Shown here in pieces: positions 9,126 through 17,943 of a stretch of DNA of 64,000 bases. Positions within the stretch are counted from its first letter, which is position 1. The number at the start of each line of letters is the position of its first letter. Origin of the DNA: Cupriavidus sp. D39. Its GTDB lineage: Bacteria > Pseudomonadota > Gammaproteobacteria > Burkholderiales > Burkholderiaceae. The notes below the pieces were generated by a model. It did not search any database. It saw only the letters and a program-made list of their open reading frames with translations, and had not been told where the DNA came from. Position numbers and translations under genes: made by a program. The stretch covers positions 5,208,001 to 5,272,000 of the forward strand of contig NZ_JAPNLE010000009.1 in assembly GCF_026627925.1 (NCBI RefSeq), written 5' to 3'.

Positions 9126-10100
9126 ATGCTCGCTTTTTACGCCGATCATTTTGTCCTGCCCCTGCCCGAGGGCCACCGTTTCCCGATGCGCAAGTACAGC
9201 ATGTTGAGGGAGACGGTCGAGCGCGACGTGCCAGGGCTGGCGCTGGTCGAGGCGCCGCGGGCCGGGGACGATGCCTTGCTGCTGGCGCACACGCCTGAAT
9301 ATGTCGCCAGCGTCTCTCGGGGCGAACTGGACCCGGCGCGCCAGCGCGAGATCGGCTTTCCGTGGTCGGACGCCATGGTCGAGCGGTCGCGGCGCTCCGC
9401 CGGTGCCACCATCGAGGCCTGCCGCGTCGCCCTGCGCGAGGGCGTCTCGGTCAACCTGGCGGGCGGCACGCATCATGCCTATGCCGACAAGGGCGGCGGC
9501 TTCTGTGTCTTCAACGACGCGGCCATCGCCGCGCGCCAACTGCGCCACGATGGTCGGGTGGAGCGCGTGGCCGTGGTCGACCTCGACGTCCACCAGGGCA
9601 ACGGTACCGCCTCCATCCTGCGTGACGACCCCTTCGTCTTTACGCTGTCCCTGCATGGCGAGAAGAACTATCCCTTCCGCAAGGAGGCCAGCGATCTCGA
9701 TGTGGGCCTGCCCGATGGCTGCGACGATGCGGCTTACGCCCAAGCGCTGCAGGGCGCACTCGATACGCTGTTCGCGCGTTTCGCTCCCGACCTCATCATT
9801 TACCTGGCAGGGGCCGATCCGCATGAGGGCGACCGGCTTGGGCGCCTGAAACTCACGCTGGCCGGGCTGGCCCAGCGCGACCGGCTGGTGTTCGACGCGG
9901 CCCTGGCGCGCGGACTGCCCGTTGCCGTGGCGATGGCCGGCGGCTATGGCAACCAGATCGAGGACACCGTCGCCGTGCATGCGCAGACCATCGCACTTGC
10001 GGCCCAATATCACGATCGCTACGCCCGGCGCGAAAAGCCGGGCGCCGCCGTGGCAGGCACGATCCCGTCCACCGGCAACAAGGAGATGGCACCGCGATGA
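9126..10100 (+). CDS. Histone deacetylase family amidohydrolase
   Basis: A 324-residue member of the HDAC / acetylpolyamine amidohydrolase superfamily. Bacterial members hydrolyse acetylated amines or lysines with a Zn2+ ion. The visible motifs are GGTHHA (paired histidines), GGGFCVFND, DLDVHQGNGT (metal-binding Asp and His), GADPHEGD (metal-binding Asp) and the late AGGYG. The substrate cannot be told from sequence. ATG 9126 is chosen because homology begins at MLAFYADHF. The 3' end overlaps the next gene by 4 nt (ATGA), so it heads a compact four-gene run. Confidence 0.88.
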   Translation: MLAFYADHFVLPLPEGHRFPMRKYSMLRETVERDVPGLALVEAPRAGDDALLLAHTPEYVASVSRGELDPARQREIGFPWSDAMVERSRRSAGATIEACRVALREGVSVNLAGGTHHAYADKGGGFCVFNDAAIAARQLRHDGRVERVAVVDLDVHQGNGTASILRDDPFVFTLSLHGEKNYPFRKEASDLDVGLPDGCDDAAYAQALQGALDTLFARFAPDLIIYLAGADPHEGDRLGRLKLTLAGLAQRDRLVFDAALARGLPVAVAMAGGYGNQIEDTVAVHAQTIALAAQYHDRYARREKPGAAVAGTIPSTGNKEMAPR

Positions 10101-11002
10101 GTGCAACCAGCCAGGCCCACGCGGCACGCGGGACCTTGTGGATGGCCGGCATGCCGTGGCTGTTCGTGGTGATCTGGAGCACCGGGTTTATCGTGGCCAA
10201 GTACGGCATGCCGCACGCCGAGCCGATGACCTTCCTGTTCCTGCGCTTTGTCGGCGTGCTGGTGTTGATGCTGCCCTTCGTGCTCATGGCGCGCGTCCCG
10301 CTGCCGCAGCGCGCCGGGGCGACCGACTGGCGCATGGTCGGGCACATCGCGCTGGCAGGGCTGTTCCTGCAGGCGGGCTACCTTGGCGGCGTGTGGGCAG
10401 CGGTCAAGCTCGGCATGCCGGCGGGCGTTTCCGCCCTGATTGTGGGCATGCAGCCGATCCTGACCGCGCTGGCGGCTTCGCGCATGGGCGAGACCATCGG
10501 CAGGCGCCAGTGGCTGGGGTTGCTGCTTGGCATCCTCGGCGTGGGCCTGGTGGTGGCCAACAAGCTGTCGGCCAGCGGGTTGTCCGCGCCAAGCCTGCTG
10601 CTGGCGCTGGGCGCCTTGTTCTCGATCACCTTCGGCACGCTGTATCAGAAGCGCTATTGCCCGATGTTCGACCTGCGCATGGGCTCGGTGATCCAGTTTG
10701 CCGCGGCGGCGTTGGCCTGCCTGCCGTTCATGTTCCTGGCTGAAACCCGTCACGTCGAATGGAATGCCGAGATGGTCGGCGCGCTCGCCTGGTCGGTGGT
10801 CGCGCTGTCCATCGGCGCCATCTCGCTGCTGTTCCTGCTGATCCGCCAAGGCGCGGCCACCAAGGTATCCAGCCTGATGTATCTCACCCCGCCGACCACC
10901 GCCGCCATGGCGTGGCTGCTGTTCGGCGAGCGATTCCCGCCGCTGGCCGCGCTTGGTATGGCCCTGGCCGCAAGCGGTGTTGCACTGGTGATCCGCCGCT
11001 AA
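10097..11002 (+). CDS. EamA-family (DMT) inner-membrane transporter
   Basis: A 301-residue hydrophobic protein with about ten transmembrane segments arranged as two EamA repeats, the length and shape of drug/metabolite exporters such as RhtA and YdcZ relatives. It starts with ATG overlapping the stop of the amidohydrolase gene, so the two are translationally coupled. The transported compound is unknown; coupling to an amide-hydrolysing enzyme may hint at export of an amine or amino acid. Confidence 0.85.
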   Translation: MSATSQAHAARGTLWMAGMPWLFVVIWSTGFIVAKYGMPHAEPMTFLFLRFVGVLVLMLPFVLMARVPLPQRAGATDWRMVGHIALAGLFLQAGYLGGVWAAVKLGMPAGVSALIVGMQPILTALAASRMGETIGRRQWLGLLLGILGVGLVVANKLSASGLSAPSLLLALGALFSITFGTLYQKRYCPMFDLRMGSVIQFAAAALACLPFMFLAETRHVEWNAEMVGALAWSVVALSIGAISLLFLLIRQGAATKVSSLMYLTPPTTAAMAWLLFGERFPPLAALGMALAASGVALVIRR

Positions 11003-11023
11003 TCTTCCCTGATCCCACTTTCG

Positions 11024-11476
11024 ATGAACCCGACCGCCGATACCCGCAGCGCCTACTGTCATTTCCAGCCCATCACCACGCGCTGGATGGATAACGACGT
11101 CTATGGCCATGTCAACAACGTCATCTACTACAGTTATTTCGATACCGTGGTGAACACCTACCTGATCCGGGAGGGTGTGCTGGATATCGAGTCCGGCGAC
11201 ACCATCGGGCTGGTGATCGAGACGCAATGCAATTATTTTGCCGCGCTGAGCTTTCCCGATACCGTGGTGGCCGGGCTGCGCGTGGCGCGGCTGGGCAATT
11301 CGAGCGTGCGCTACGAAGTGGGCTTGTTCCGCAACGACGAAGACGTGGCCGCGGCGCAGGGCCATTTTGTCCATGTCTACGTGGATCGCGCCACGCGCCG
11401 CCCGGTGCTGTTGCCGCCCGCGCTGCGCGATGCGCTGCAGGCGCTGGTGTGCGAGCCGGCGGGCGCCGACGCATGA
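11024..11476 (+). CDS. Hotdog-fold acyl-CoA thioesterase (YbgC/4-HBT type)
   Basis: A 150-residue single-domain hotdog protein. The 4-hydroxybenzoyl-CoA thioesterase signature is clear near residues 23-45: [20 protein letters not shown], with the catalytic Asp in [10 protein letters not shown]. Members hydrolyse acyl-CoA or aryl-CoA thioesters in the cytoplasm. It starts 21 nt after the transporter gene and belongs to the same run. Its specificity is not determinable here. Confidence 0.87.
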   Translation: MNPTADTRSAYCHFQPITTRWMDNDVYGHVNNVIYYSYFDTVVNTYLIREGVLDIESGDTIGLVIETQCNYFAALSFPDTVVAGLRVARLGNSSVRYEVGLFRNDEDVAAAQGHFVHVYVDRATRRPVLLPPALRDALQALVCEPAGADA

Positions 11477-11504
11477 GCCGGCCCGCGCAAAGGAGTTGAG
11501 AGCC

Positions 11505-12206
11505 ATGGATTCGCAGCAGAAACGGGACACCACCCTGGTCGACCAGGCCATCATCACGCGCCGCTCGGTGCGCGCGTTTCTCGATACGCCGGTGCCGCGC
11601 GACGTGGTCAATGAGATCCTGGCGGTGGCCAGCCGGGCCCCGTCTGGCACCAACGCCCAGCCGTGGCGGGTCTATGTGCTGACGGGCGACGCCAAGGTGA
11701 AACTGTCGGCCGAGGTGCTGGCCGCGTACGACGATCCGCAGCGCGACAGCAAATATCGCGAGGAGTATCCCTACTATCCGCGCGCGTGGGTGACGCCGTA
11801 CATCGACCGCCGCCGCAAGGTGGGCTGGGACCTATACAGCCTGCTGCAGATCAGCCGCGAGGACAAGGCGCGCATGCATGCGCAGCACTCGCGCAACTTC
11901 ACCTTCTTTGGCGCGCCGGTGGGCATGATCTTCACCATCGACCGCATCCTGGAGCAGGGCAGCTGGCTCGACTACGGCATGTTCCTGCAGAGCATCATGG
12001 TGGCGGCGCGGGCTCGCGGGCTGGATACCTGCCCGCAGGCGGCGTTCACCCAGTTCCACGCGGTCATCGCCAATCACTTGCGCCTGCCGGAGGATGAAAT
12101 GGTGGTCTGCGGCATGGCACTGGGCCATGCCGACCCCGCCGCCATAGAGAATACCCTTAGTACGGAGCGTGAACCGGTAAGCGGGTTCGCGCGTTTCTTA
12201 TCTTAA
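11505..12206 (+). CDS. Nitroreductase family oxidoreductase
   Basis: A 233-residue FMN-dependent nitroreductase-like protein. The N-terminal ITRRSVRAF and SRAPSGTNAQPWR motifs bind the FMN phosphate and isoalloxazine ring, and MALGHAD near the C terminus is also typical. Family members reduce nitroaromatics, quinones or enoates with NAD(P)H. ATG 11505 is preceded by AAGGAG. It is last in the four-gene run from 9126; no clear terminator follows. Confidence 0.9.
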   Translation: MDSQQKRDTTLVDQAIITRRSVRAFLDTPVPRDVVNEILAVASRAPSGTNAQPWRVYVLTGDAKVKLSAEVLAAYDDPQRDSKYREEYPYYPRAWVTPYIDRRRKVGWDLYSLLQISREDKARMHAQHSRNFTFFGAPVGMIFTIDRILEQGSWLDYGMFLQSIMVAARARGLDTCPQAAFTQFHAVIANHLRLPEDEMVVCGMALGHADPAAIENTLSTEREPVSGFARFLS

Positions 12207-12300
12207 GAAGTTGTCGGCGGCGGGGGCGCGCTTTGCGCTGTCGCCGCCTGTTGTCTGCTGGCCCGGGTTATCCCGACGAGCGGGCGAGAAAGATGAAACG

Positions 12301-12317
12301 CTGTGGAATTACCACAG
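12301..12317. repeat. Inverted repeat in the pbpG upstream region
   Basis: CTGTGG and CCACAG arms flank AATTA. It sits in the AT-rich gap 12207-12482 between the nitroreductase and endopeptidase genes. It could be an operator, but no partner is known. Confidence 0.4.
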
Positions 12318-12482
12318 TCGACGTCGGTCTTACTGCACGTGCGATGTGATGCGTGCCCCGCATTTTCCGTAATGTGGAATTGTTTGCAAATCGAACTTTA
12401 AAGAGGCTCCGTAAGTCTTTAATCTTGCTAACAATTTCTTTTTTCCTAAACTGGCGCAATCCAGTTGCGCGCTGAATGAATC

Positions 12483-13717
12483 ATGTTCCGGTCTGATTCC
12501 CCCTATTTTTGCGATTCTTCGGCTCTACCCCTCTTACTTCGGTTGCGGCCTCTGTGCTGTTGACCGTTTCCATGCTGGCCGCCCCTGTGGCCGATGCCGC
12601 GACGAAAACGTCGGACACCGCAAAAACCAGCAAAAAGTCGGCAAAAGTCACCAAGTCCGAGAAAAAGTCGGCAAGTTCTTCCTCTAAATCCGCAAAATCC
12701 AAGCAGGCCGCGACGAGCGGCAAGGCTGAGCGCACCACGACGCGCAAGGTCGTGGTACTGAAAAACGGCAAGCGCACCGTGGTGGCGCAGCGCCAGGCGG
12801 CACCGGTTCGCGCGGCGTTCATTCCCGCCAAGCCCTCGCTGGGCGAGGCGCTCGGCCTGCGTGACACGGAGGACGCGCTCGCGCTGCGCTCCAGCGTGGC
12901 GCTGGTGATGGACCAGAATTCCAACGAAGTGCTGTTCCAGAAGAACGCCGCCGCGGTCCTGCCGATCGCCTCGATCACCAAGCTGATGACCGCCCTGGTG
13001 GTGATGGACGCGCGCCAGCCGATGGATGAGGTCCTCACCATCACCGAGGAAGACCGCGACACCGAGAAGCACAGCAGTTCGCGCCTGCGCTTTGGCGCGC
13101 AGCTCACGCGCCAGGAGGCGCTGCTGCTGGCACTGATGTCCTCGGAGAATCGTGCGGCATCGGTGCTGGGCCGCAGCTACCCGGGCGGCCTGCCGGCCTT
13201 TGTGCAGGCCATGAACCGCAAGGCGCGCGAGCTCGGCATGAACGACAGCCACTTCGTCGATTCGAATGGCTTGTCGAGCAGTAATGTCTCGAGTGCGATG
13301 GACCTTGTGCGCATGGTCAATGCGGCGTACCGCAACCCCACCATCCGCGAGTTTTCGACGCAGACCGAGCATGAAGTCAATGTGCTTGGCCGCACCCAGC
13401 ACTACGTCAGCACCAATCGCCTGGTTCGTGGCGGCAACTGGGAGATCGGCCTGCAAAAGACGGGCTTTATCTCCGAGGCTGGCCAGTGCCTGGTGATGCA
13501 GGCACGCGTGAATGGCCGCAATGTGGTGATGGTGTTCCTGGATTCCGTTGGCAAGCTGTCCCGCTTCGCCGATGCCAACCGCGTCAAGGACTGGCTGGAA
13601 CACGTGCAGACGGGGCCGGGCCGCCCTTTTCCCACGTCCCCAAACCTGACGCAGGGGCTTGGCAGCCCAGCCAGCCCCCAGGCGATCCTGACCGCCCAGC
13701 AGCCTCGCGGCATCTGA
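12483..13717 (+). CDS. pbpG: D-alanyl-D-alanine endopeptidase (PBP7 type), possible frameshift at the start
   Basis: A periplasmic peptidase S11 family protein that cleaves peptidoglycan cross-links. It has a hydrophobic signal sequence ending near AAPVADA, a long Lys/Ser/Ala-rich linker, then the SITK active-site motif, SEN and KTG. As written the frame can only start at TTG 12509. An in-phase alternative is ATG 12483 (MFRSDSPYF...), which joins the main frame if the run of five T at 12506-12510 were six; this gives 411 residues and a more ordinary signal peptide with a charged N-region. I prefer ATG 12483 plus one missing base, but TTG initiation is not excluded. Confidence 0.85.
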
Positions 13718-13762
13718 TGGGGGTGCCGGAGTGATCCGGTCTCCTGCTTGAAGTCATGAAAA

Positions 13763-13786
13763 ACGCGCCGTCGCCGGCGCGTTTTT
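13763..13786 (+). terminator. Terminator after pbpG
   Basis: An 8-bp stem ACGCGCCG / CGGCGCGT with loop TCGC is followed by five T, 46 nt after the pbpG stop. It lies just before the convergent oxidase gene and may serve both. Confidence 0.8.
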
Positions 13787-13807
13787 CTTGCGGCGAGGGC
13801 GGTGCGC

Positions 13808-15220
13808 TTAGAGCAGCTTGCCCGGATTCATGATGCCGGCCGGATCCAGCAACTGCTTGATGCCCTGCATCATGCGCAGCTCCAGCGGGTCCTTGAGGCG
13901 CAGGAAATCATCGCGCTTGAGCTGGCCGATGCCATGCTCGGCGCTGATGCTGCCGCCGTAGCGCGCCACCTCGTCCAGCACTGCGGCCGTCAGCGCCTTG
14001 CCATGCTGCGCCGTCCAGTCGTGCTGCGCGCCCGCGGGTCGCGACAGGTTGTAGTGCAGGTTGCCGTCGCCGAAGTGCCCGAAGATAAACGCACGGATGC
14101 TGGGGCTAATGGCCTTGAGGCGTGTCTCCATCGAGGCCATGAAGGCCGGGATCTGCTCGATCGGCAGTGACACATCGTGCTTCAGGTGCGGCCCGTCGGC
14201 GCGCTGCGCCTCGGAGATCTCCTCGCGCAGCTTCCACAGGCTCTGCAGCTGTGACAGCGAAGCCGAGACGGCGGCGTCCAGGCACAGCTCGCGCTCCAGC
14301 GCCTCGCCGATCACGCGCTCCAGCAGCACGTTGAGGGCGGCTTCGTCGGTGGTGTCGGCCAATTCCACCAGCACATAGGCGGGATAGCGTTGGCCGAAGG
14401 GCTCCTGCACGCCTTGCGCGTGCTTGAGCACGAGGTCGACGCAATCGCCGGTGAAGAACTCGAAGGCTTGCAGGCGCGCGCCGCACTGCGCGAACAGCAG
14501 CTCGAAGAGCTCCAGCGCTTGCAGCGGGGAAGCCACTGCTGCCAGCACCACCGAGCGCGCGTCGGTGCGCGGGAACAGGCGCAGCGCTGCGGCCGTGATG
14601 ACGCCCAGCGTACCTTCGGAGCCGATCAGCAACTGCTTGAGGTCATAGCCGGTATTGTCCTTGCGCAAGGCGCGCAGCCCGTGAAAGATCTCCCCGTTGG
14701 GCAGCACGGCTTCCACGCCCAGAACAAGCTCGCGGGTCATGCCGTAGCGCACCACATTGACGCCGCCCGCGTTGGTCGCGAGATTGCCGCCGATCTGGCA
14801 GGAGTCCTCGGCCGCCAGGCTGAGCGGCAGCAGGCGATGCGCCTCCTGCGCCGCGCGCCGCAGATTACCCAGGATGCAGCCCGCTTCGGCGACCAGCGTG
14901 TTGGCGATGGTGTCGATGGAGCGGATCGCATTCATGCGGTCCATGCTCAGCACCACGTTGGCGGGGCTTCTGTCCGGCGCGGCGCCGCCGCACAGCCCGG
15001 TGTTGCCGCCACGCGGCACCACCGGGACCGCGGCCTGCTGGCACAGGGCCAGGCAGCGCGCCACCTCGTCCACCGAGCGCGGGCGCACCACGGCCTGCGC
15101 ATTGCCACGATAAAGGCCGCGCCAGTCGGCGAGCCACGGCGCAACCTGGTCGGGCTCGGTGGCAACCACGTCGGGGCCGAGCGCTTCGATCAGGCGGGGC
15201 AGGAAATCTGAGTTTTGCAT
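13808..15220 (-). CDS. FAD-binding 2-hydroxyacid oxidase (D-lactate dehydrogenase / GlcD family)
   Basis: A 470-residue flavoprotein of the VAO/PCMH family, with an FAD-binding PCMH domain in the N-terminal half (VPRGGNTGLCGGA, then GGNLATNAGGVNV) and a C-terminal cap domain ending in EHGIGQLKRD. Relatives oxidise D-lactate, glycolate or D-2-hydroxyglutarate and feed electrons to the respiratory chain. It lies 29 nt downstream of a FadR-type regulator on the same strand, so the two form an operon. The nearby lut genes make D-lactate a likely substrate, but sequence alone does not separate it from glycolate or 2-hydroxyglutarate. Confidence 0.88.
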   Translation of the reverse strand: MQNSDFLPRLIEALGPDVVATEPDQVAPWLADWRGLYRGNAQAVVRPRSVDEVARCLALCQQAAVPVVPRGGNTGLCGGAAPDRSPANVVLSMDRMNAIRSIDTIANTLVAEAGCILGNLRRAAQEAHRLLPLSLAAEDSCQIGGNLATNAGGVNVVRYGMTRELVLGVEAVLPNGEIFHGLRALRKDNTGYDLKQLLIGSEGTLGVITAAALRLFPRTDARSVVLAAVASPLQALELFELLFAQCGARLQAFEFFTGDCVDLVLKHAQGVQEPFGQRYPAYVLVELADTTDEAALNVLLERVIGEALERELCLDAAVSASLSQLQSLWKLREEISEAQRADGPHLKHDVSLPIEQIPAFMASMETRLKAISPSIRAFIFGHFGDGNLHYNLSRPAGAQHDWTAQHGKALTAAVLDEVARYGGSISAEHGIGQLKRDDFLRLKDPLELRMMQGIKQLLDPAGIMNPGKLL

Positions 15221-15249
15221 GGTGGGTCTATCCGGAGAAGCAATGCGGC

Positions 15250-15996
15250 TCAGGCCGCGGAATGAGAGGGGTCTTGGCCGCTGGCGACGGACTCGCCGCG
15301 CGCTGCCAGCTGCAGGCCCAGCCGCCCCGCGGCGCCGCGCAGGTGCGCTACCGCCGCGGCGCGCGCTTGTTCGGGGTCGCCGGCGCGGATCGCGTGGAAG
15401 ATGGCCAGGTGTTCCTGGTGGACCTGTTCGGACAGGCCATCCTGCTGGCGGGTATTGAGCCGCGCCACGTGCACGGCCTGGTGCAGTTGTAGGTTCAGGT
15501 ACTGCAGCAACTGCAGGTAGTACTTGTTGTGGGTGGCGGTGGCAATTGCCACATGGAAGGCGGTGTCCGCCTCCACGCTGCGGTGCGGGTCGTGCAATTG
15601 CGCCGCGAGCCGGTCCAGCAGCGACTGCATGCCGGCGACATCCTGCGCGGTGCGCCGCAGTGCCGCGAGCGCGGCGGCGGCGCTTTCGAGATCGAGCCGC
15701 AACTCGTAGATGCTGGCCAGTTCGTCGCGATCGATGCCGATCTCCTGCGGCAGCTGGAAGCCGGCGTTGCCCACGCGCGAGCGCACCGTGCTGCCCACGC
15801 CTTGGCGGCTTTCGACCAGGCCCTGGGAGCGCAGGTGTTCGGTCACCTCGCGGATGACGGCCGGGCTGACGCCGTACTGCTCGGCAAGCTGTTTGCCCGT
15901 CGGCAGCCGGGCGCCGACGGGGTAGGTGCCGCCGGCGATCTCGGCGCGCAACTGCTGGGTCACCTGTTCGGTGAGGGTAATGGCTTTGGTCCGCAT
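15250..15996 (-). CDS. GntR/FadR-family transcriptional regulator
   Basis: A 248-residue regulator with an N-terminal winged helix (residues about 8-75, GARLPTGKQLAEQYGVSPAV) and a C-terminal all-helical FCD ligand domain with the metal-binding His pattern (FHVAIA, later HLAIF). FadR/LldR-type members usually respond to hydroxyacids such as lactate or glycolate. It is first in the operon with the FAD oxidase and probably controls that operon from the palindrome just upstream of its own start. Confidence 0.9.
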   Translation of the reverse strand: MRTKAITLTEQVTQQLRAEIAGGTYPVGARLPTGKQLAEQYGVSPAVIREVTEHLRSQGLVESRQGVGSTVRSRVGNAGFQLPQEIGIDRDELASIYELRLDLESAAAALAALRRTAQDVAGMQSLLDRLAAQLHDPHRSVEADTAFHVAIATATHNKYYLQLLQYLNLQLHQAVHVARLNTRQQDGLSEQVHQEHLAIFHAIRAGDPEQARAAAVAHLRGAAGRLGLQLAARGESVASGQDPSHSAA

Positions 15997-16015
15997 GCCC
16001 AGCAGGATATAGCTA

Positions 16016-16030
16016 TTCAGGTTATCTGAA
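16016..16030. promoter_or_regulatory. Candidate operator upstream of the FadR-type regulator
   Basis: The inverted repeat TTCAG-GTTAT-CTGAA lies 20-34 nt upstream of the regulator start at 15996, in a short AT-rich patch. The position suits autoregulation; binding by this regulator is inferred only. Confidence 0.4.
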
Positions 16031-16153
16031 AACTAAGGGTATACACTCGGTCTGCGATTGAGGCAGTGCGCGGGGGAAGGAGAGAGGGAGCGGGCGAGGT
16101 AAAGATTCGGCGGGAAGGGCGCGTGGGCCCCCGCGCCGCTCACCCCGCCGTGC

Positions 16154-16939
16154 TCAGGCTGCGACGTCGGCCGCGTAGCCCATGCCGCGCGAGATCTGCA
16201 GCGCGGTTTCCTTCAGGTTCTGCAACCAGCTGTCCTGCAGGCGATCGGCCGGGGCCGAGAGCGACAATCCGGCCACCAGGCGGCGCGAGTCGTCGTAGAT
16301 GCCGGCGGCGATGCAACGCACGCCGAGCTCCAGCTCTTCGTTGTCGCGCGCGTAGCCGTTGGTGCGTACCCAGTTGAGCTCGCGCTCCAGCTTGATCAGG
16401 TCGGTGATCGAGGTGCGGGTGTGTCCCGCCAGCCCGGTGCGGGTGGCGTAGTTGCGCACCCGCGCCACTTCATCGGCCGCCAGGAACAGCTTGCCCACCG
16501 AGGTCAGGTGCAGCGGCGCTCGGCCGCCAATGGCGCGCACCACCTGCATGCCGGAGCGCTCGCTATAAGCGCGCTCGATGTAGACGATCTCATCCCCCTG
16601 GCGTACCGACAGGTTCACGGTCTGGCCGGTCACGCGGTGCAGCGCCCGCATCGGCGCCAGCGCCGCATCGCGTACCGACAGCCGGGCCTTGACCAGGTTG
16701 CCGAGCTCCAGCAGCCGCATGCCAAGCCGGTAGCTGCCGGGATCGGAGCGGTCGACGAAGCGGCAGGCCACCATGTCGTTGAGGATACGGTGCGCGGTGG
16801 AAGGGTGCAGGCCGGTGGTCAGCGACAGTTCCTTGAGGCTGACCGGATCCGCATGCTGGGCGAGCGCGTCCAGCAAGGTCATCATGCGTTCGATGACCTG
16901 GATGGATGTCTTGCCGGGGGCTTTGTCTGCTTCTGCCAT
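16154..16939 (-). CDS. IclR-family transcriptional regulator
   Basis: A 261-residue regulator with an N-terminal winged HTH (residues about 12-75, LKELSLTTGLHPSTAHRIL) and a C-terminal IclR effector domain. It is divergent from lutA with a 237-nt shared gap, so it is a good candidate regulator of the lut genes, which in many bacteria are controlled by GntR-type LutR or LldR instead. The effector is unknown. Confidence 0.9.
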   Translation of the reverse strand: MAEADKAPGKTSIQVIERMMTLLDALAQHADPVSLKELSLTTGLHPSTAHRILNDMVACRFVDRSDPGSYRLGMRLLELGNLVKARLSVRDAALAPMRALHRVTGQTVNLSVRQGDEIVYIERAYSERSGMQVVRAIGGRAPLHLTSVGKLFLAADEVARVRNYATRTGLAGHTRTSITDLIKLERELNWVRTNGYARDNEELELGVRCIAAGIYDDSRRLVAGLSLSAPADRLQDSWLQNLKETALQISRGMGYAADVAA

Positions 16940-16948
16940 GGGGAAATG

Positions 16949-17016
16949 TTGCCGTGCGGCAAATTAAGCGGTTGCCTGATTCTATCTCGCATTGTGAAAA
17001 TTTCAATAGGTGAAAT
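16949..17016. promoter_or_regulatory. Candidate IclR operator sites in the IclR/lutA gap
   Basis: Two palindromes lie in the shared gap. TTGCCG-TG-CGGCAA (16949-16962) is only 10 nt upstream of the IclR start. A TGAAA-A-TTTCA palindrome lies at about 16996-17006 in an AT-rich patch and resembles the half-sites of E. coli IclR boxes. Either could be the control site; neither is proven. Confidence 0.4.
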
Positions 17017-17176
17017 GCCATTACCGAAAGAATCTTCGGATGATGCCGATGTTGAATGTGATGCAAAGTGCATGCAAAAATGCGGCGAATTCACCCCAGC
17101 CGTGAACGCTTTTGTATGCTGGCCGGTGCGCAAGGGCGCATAATTGCGGGGTTTCGGGGTCTGGAAAAGGGAAACA

Positions 17177-17902
17177 ATGCGAGTTGGTCTGTTCGCCACC
17201 TGCCTGGTGGACCTCATGCGTCCGGAAATCGGCTTCTCGGTGCTCAAGTTGCTGGAGAAGGCTGGCTTTGAGGTGATGGTGCCCGAGGCCCAGACCTGTT
17301 GCGGGCAACCGGCCTACAACTCGGGTGAGCGCACGGCATCGCGCGACCTGGCGGAGAAATTCCTGCGCGAGTTCGAGATGTTCGACTACGTGGTGATTCC
17401 GTCCGGATCCTGCGGCGGCATGGTGCTGCATCACTATGCGGATCTGCTCGGCGACGATCCCGAGTTGAATGGCCGCTATGAAGGCCTGCGCTCGCGTGTG
17501 TTCGAGCTGACCGATTTCCTGGTCAACGTGGCCAAGCTGGGCGAGTTCGACTCAAAGTTCGCGGGCCGCATTACGTACCATGACTCTTGCTCCGGCTTGC
17601 GTGAACTGGGCGTCAAGAGCCAGCCGCGCGCCCTCCTGGCGCAATTGCCTGGCGTGCAATTGAGCGAGATGAAGGACTGCGAGGCTTGCTGCGGATTCGG
17701 TGGCACCTTCTCGGTCAAGTACGGCAATATCTCCACGGCCATCGTCGATGAGAAGTGCGCCAACATCAAGGCCAGTAGTGCCGATGCCGTGGTGCTGGGC
17801 GATCTCGGCTGCATGCTCAATATCGAAGGGCGCTTGCGCAGGACCGGCGACACGCGCACGCAGGTGCTGCATATCGCGCAAGTGCTTGCCGGCGATGCCT
17901 GA
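17177..17902 (+). CDS. lutA: Lactate utilisation protein A (LutA/YkgE)
   Basis: A 241-residue cysteine-rich protein with two CCG domains (TCCGQPA and CEACCGFGG motifs), which bind an Fe-S cluster in the heterodisulfide-reductase-like family. With LutB and LutC it forms the LutABC L-lactate oxidising complex of Bacillus, Campylobacter and others. ATG 17177 is chosen because the family starts at MRVGLFATC; a longer version from 17144 lacks homology. It lies 41 nt before lutB. Confidence 0.92.
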   Translation: MRVGLFATCLVDLMRPEIGFSVLKLLEKAGFEVMVPEAQTCCGQPAYNSGERTASRDLAEKFLREFEMFDYVVIPSGSCGGMVLHHYADLLGDDPELNGRYEGLRSRVFELTDFLVNVAKLGEFDSKFAGRITYHDSCSGLRELGVKSQPRALLAQLPGVQLSEMKDCEACCGFGGTFSVKYGNISTAIVDEKCANIKASSADAVVLGDLGCMLNIEGRLRRTGDTRTQVLHIAQVLAGDA

Positions 17903-17943
17903 TCCCGGCCAGCCGAAAAACAACCCTTAGCGAGATCCCCGCT

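Noticed and set aside
12268..12459. A 63-codon minus-strand frame in the gap before pbpG
   Set aside because: It covers an AT-rich promoter-like region, and the basic translation shows no family features.
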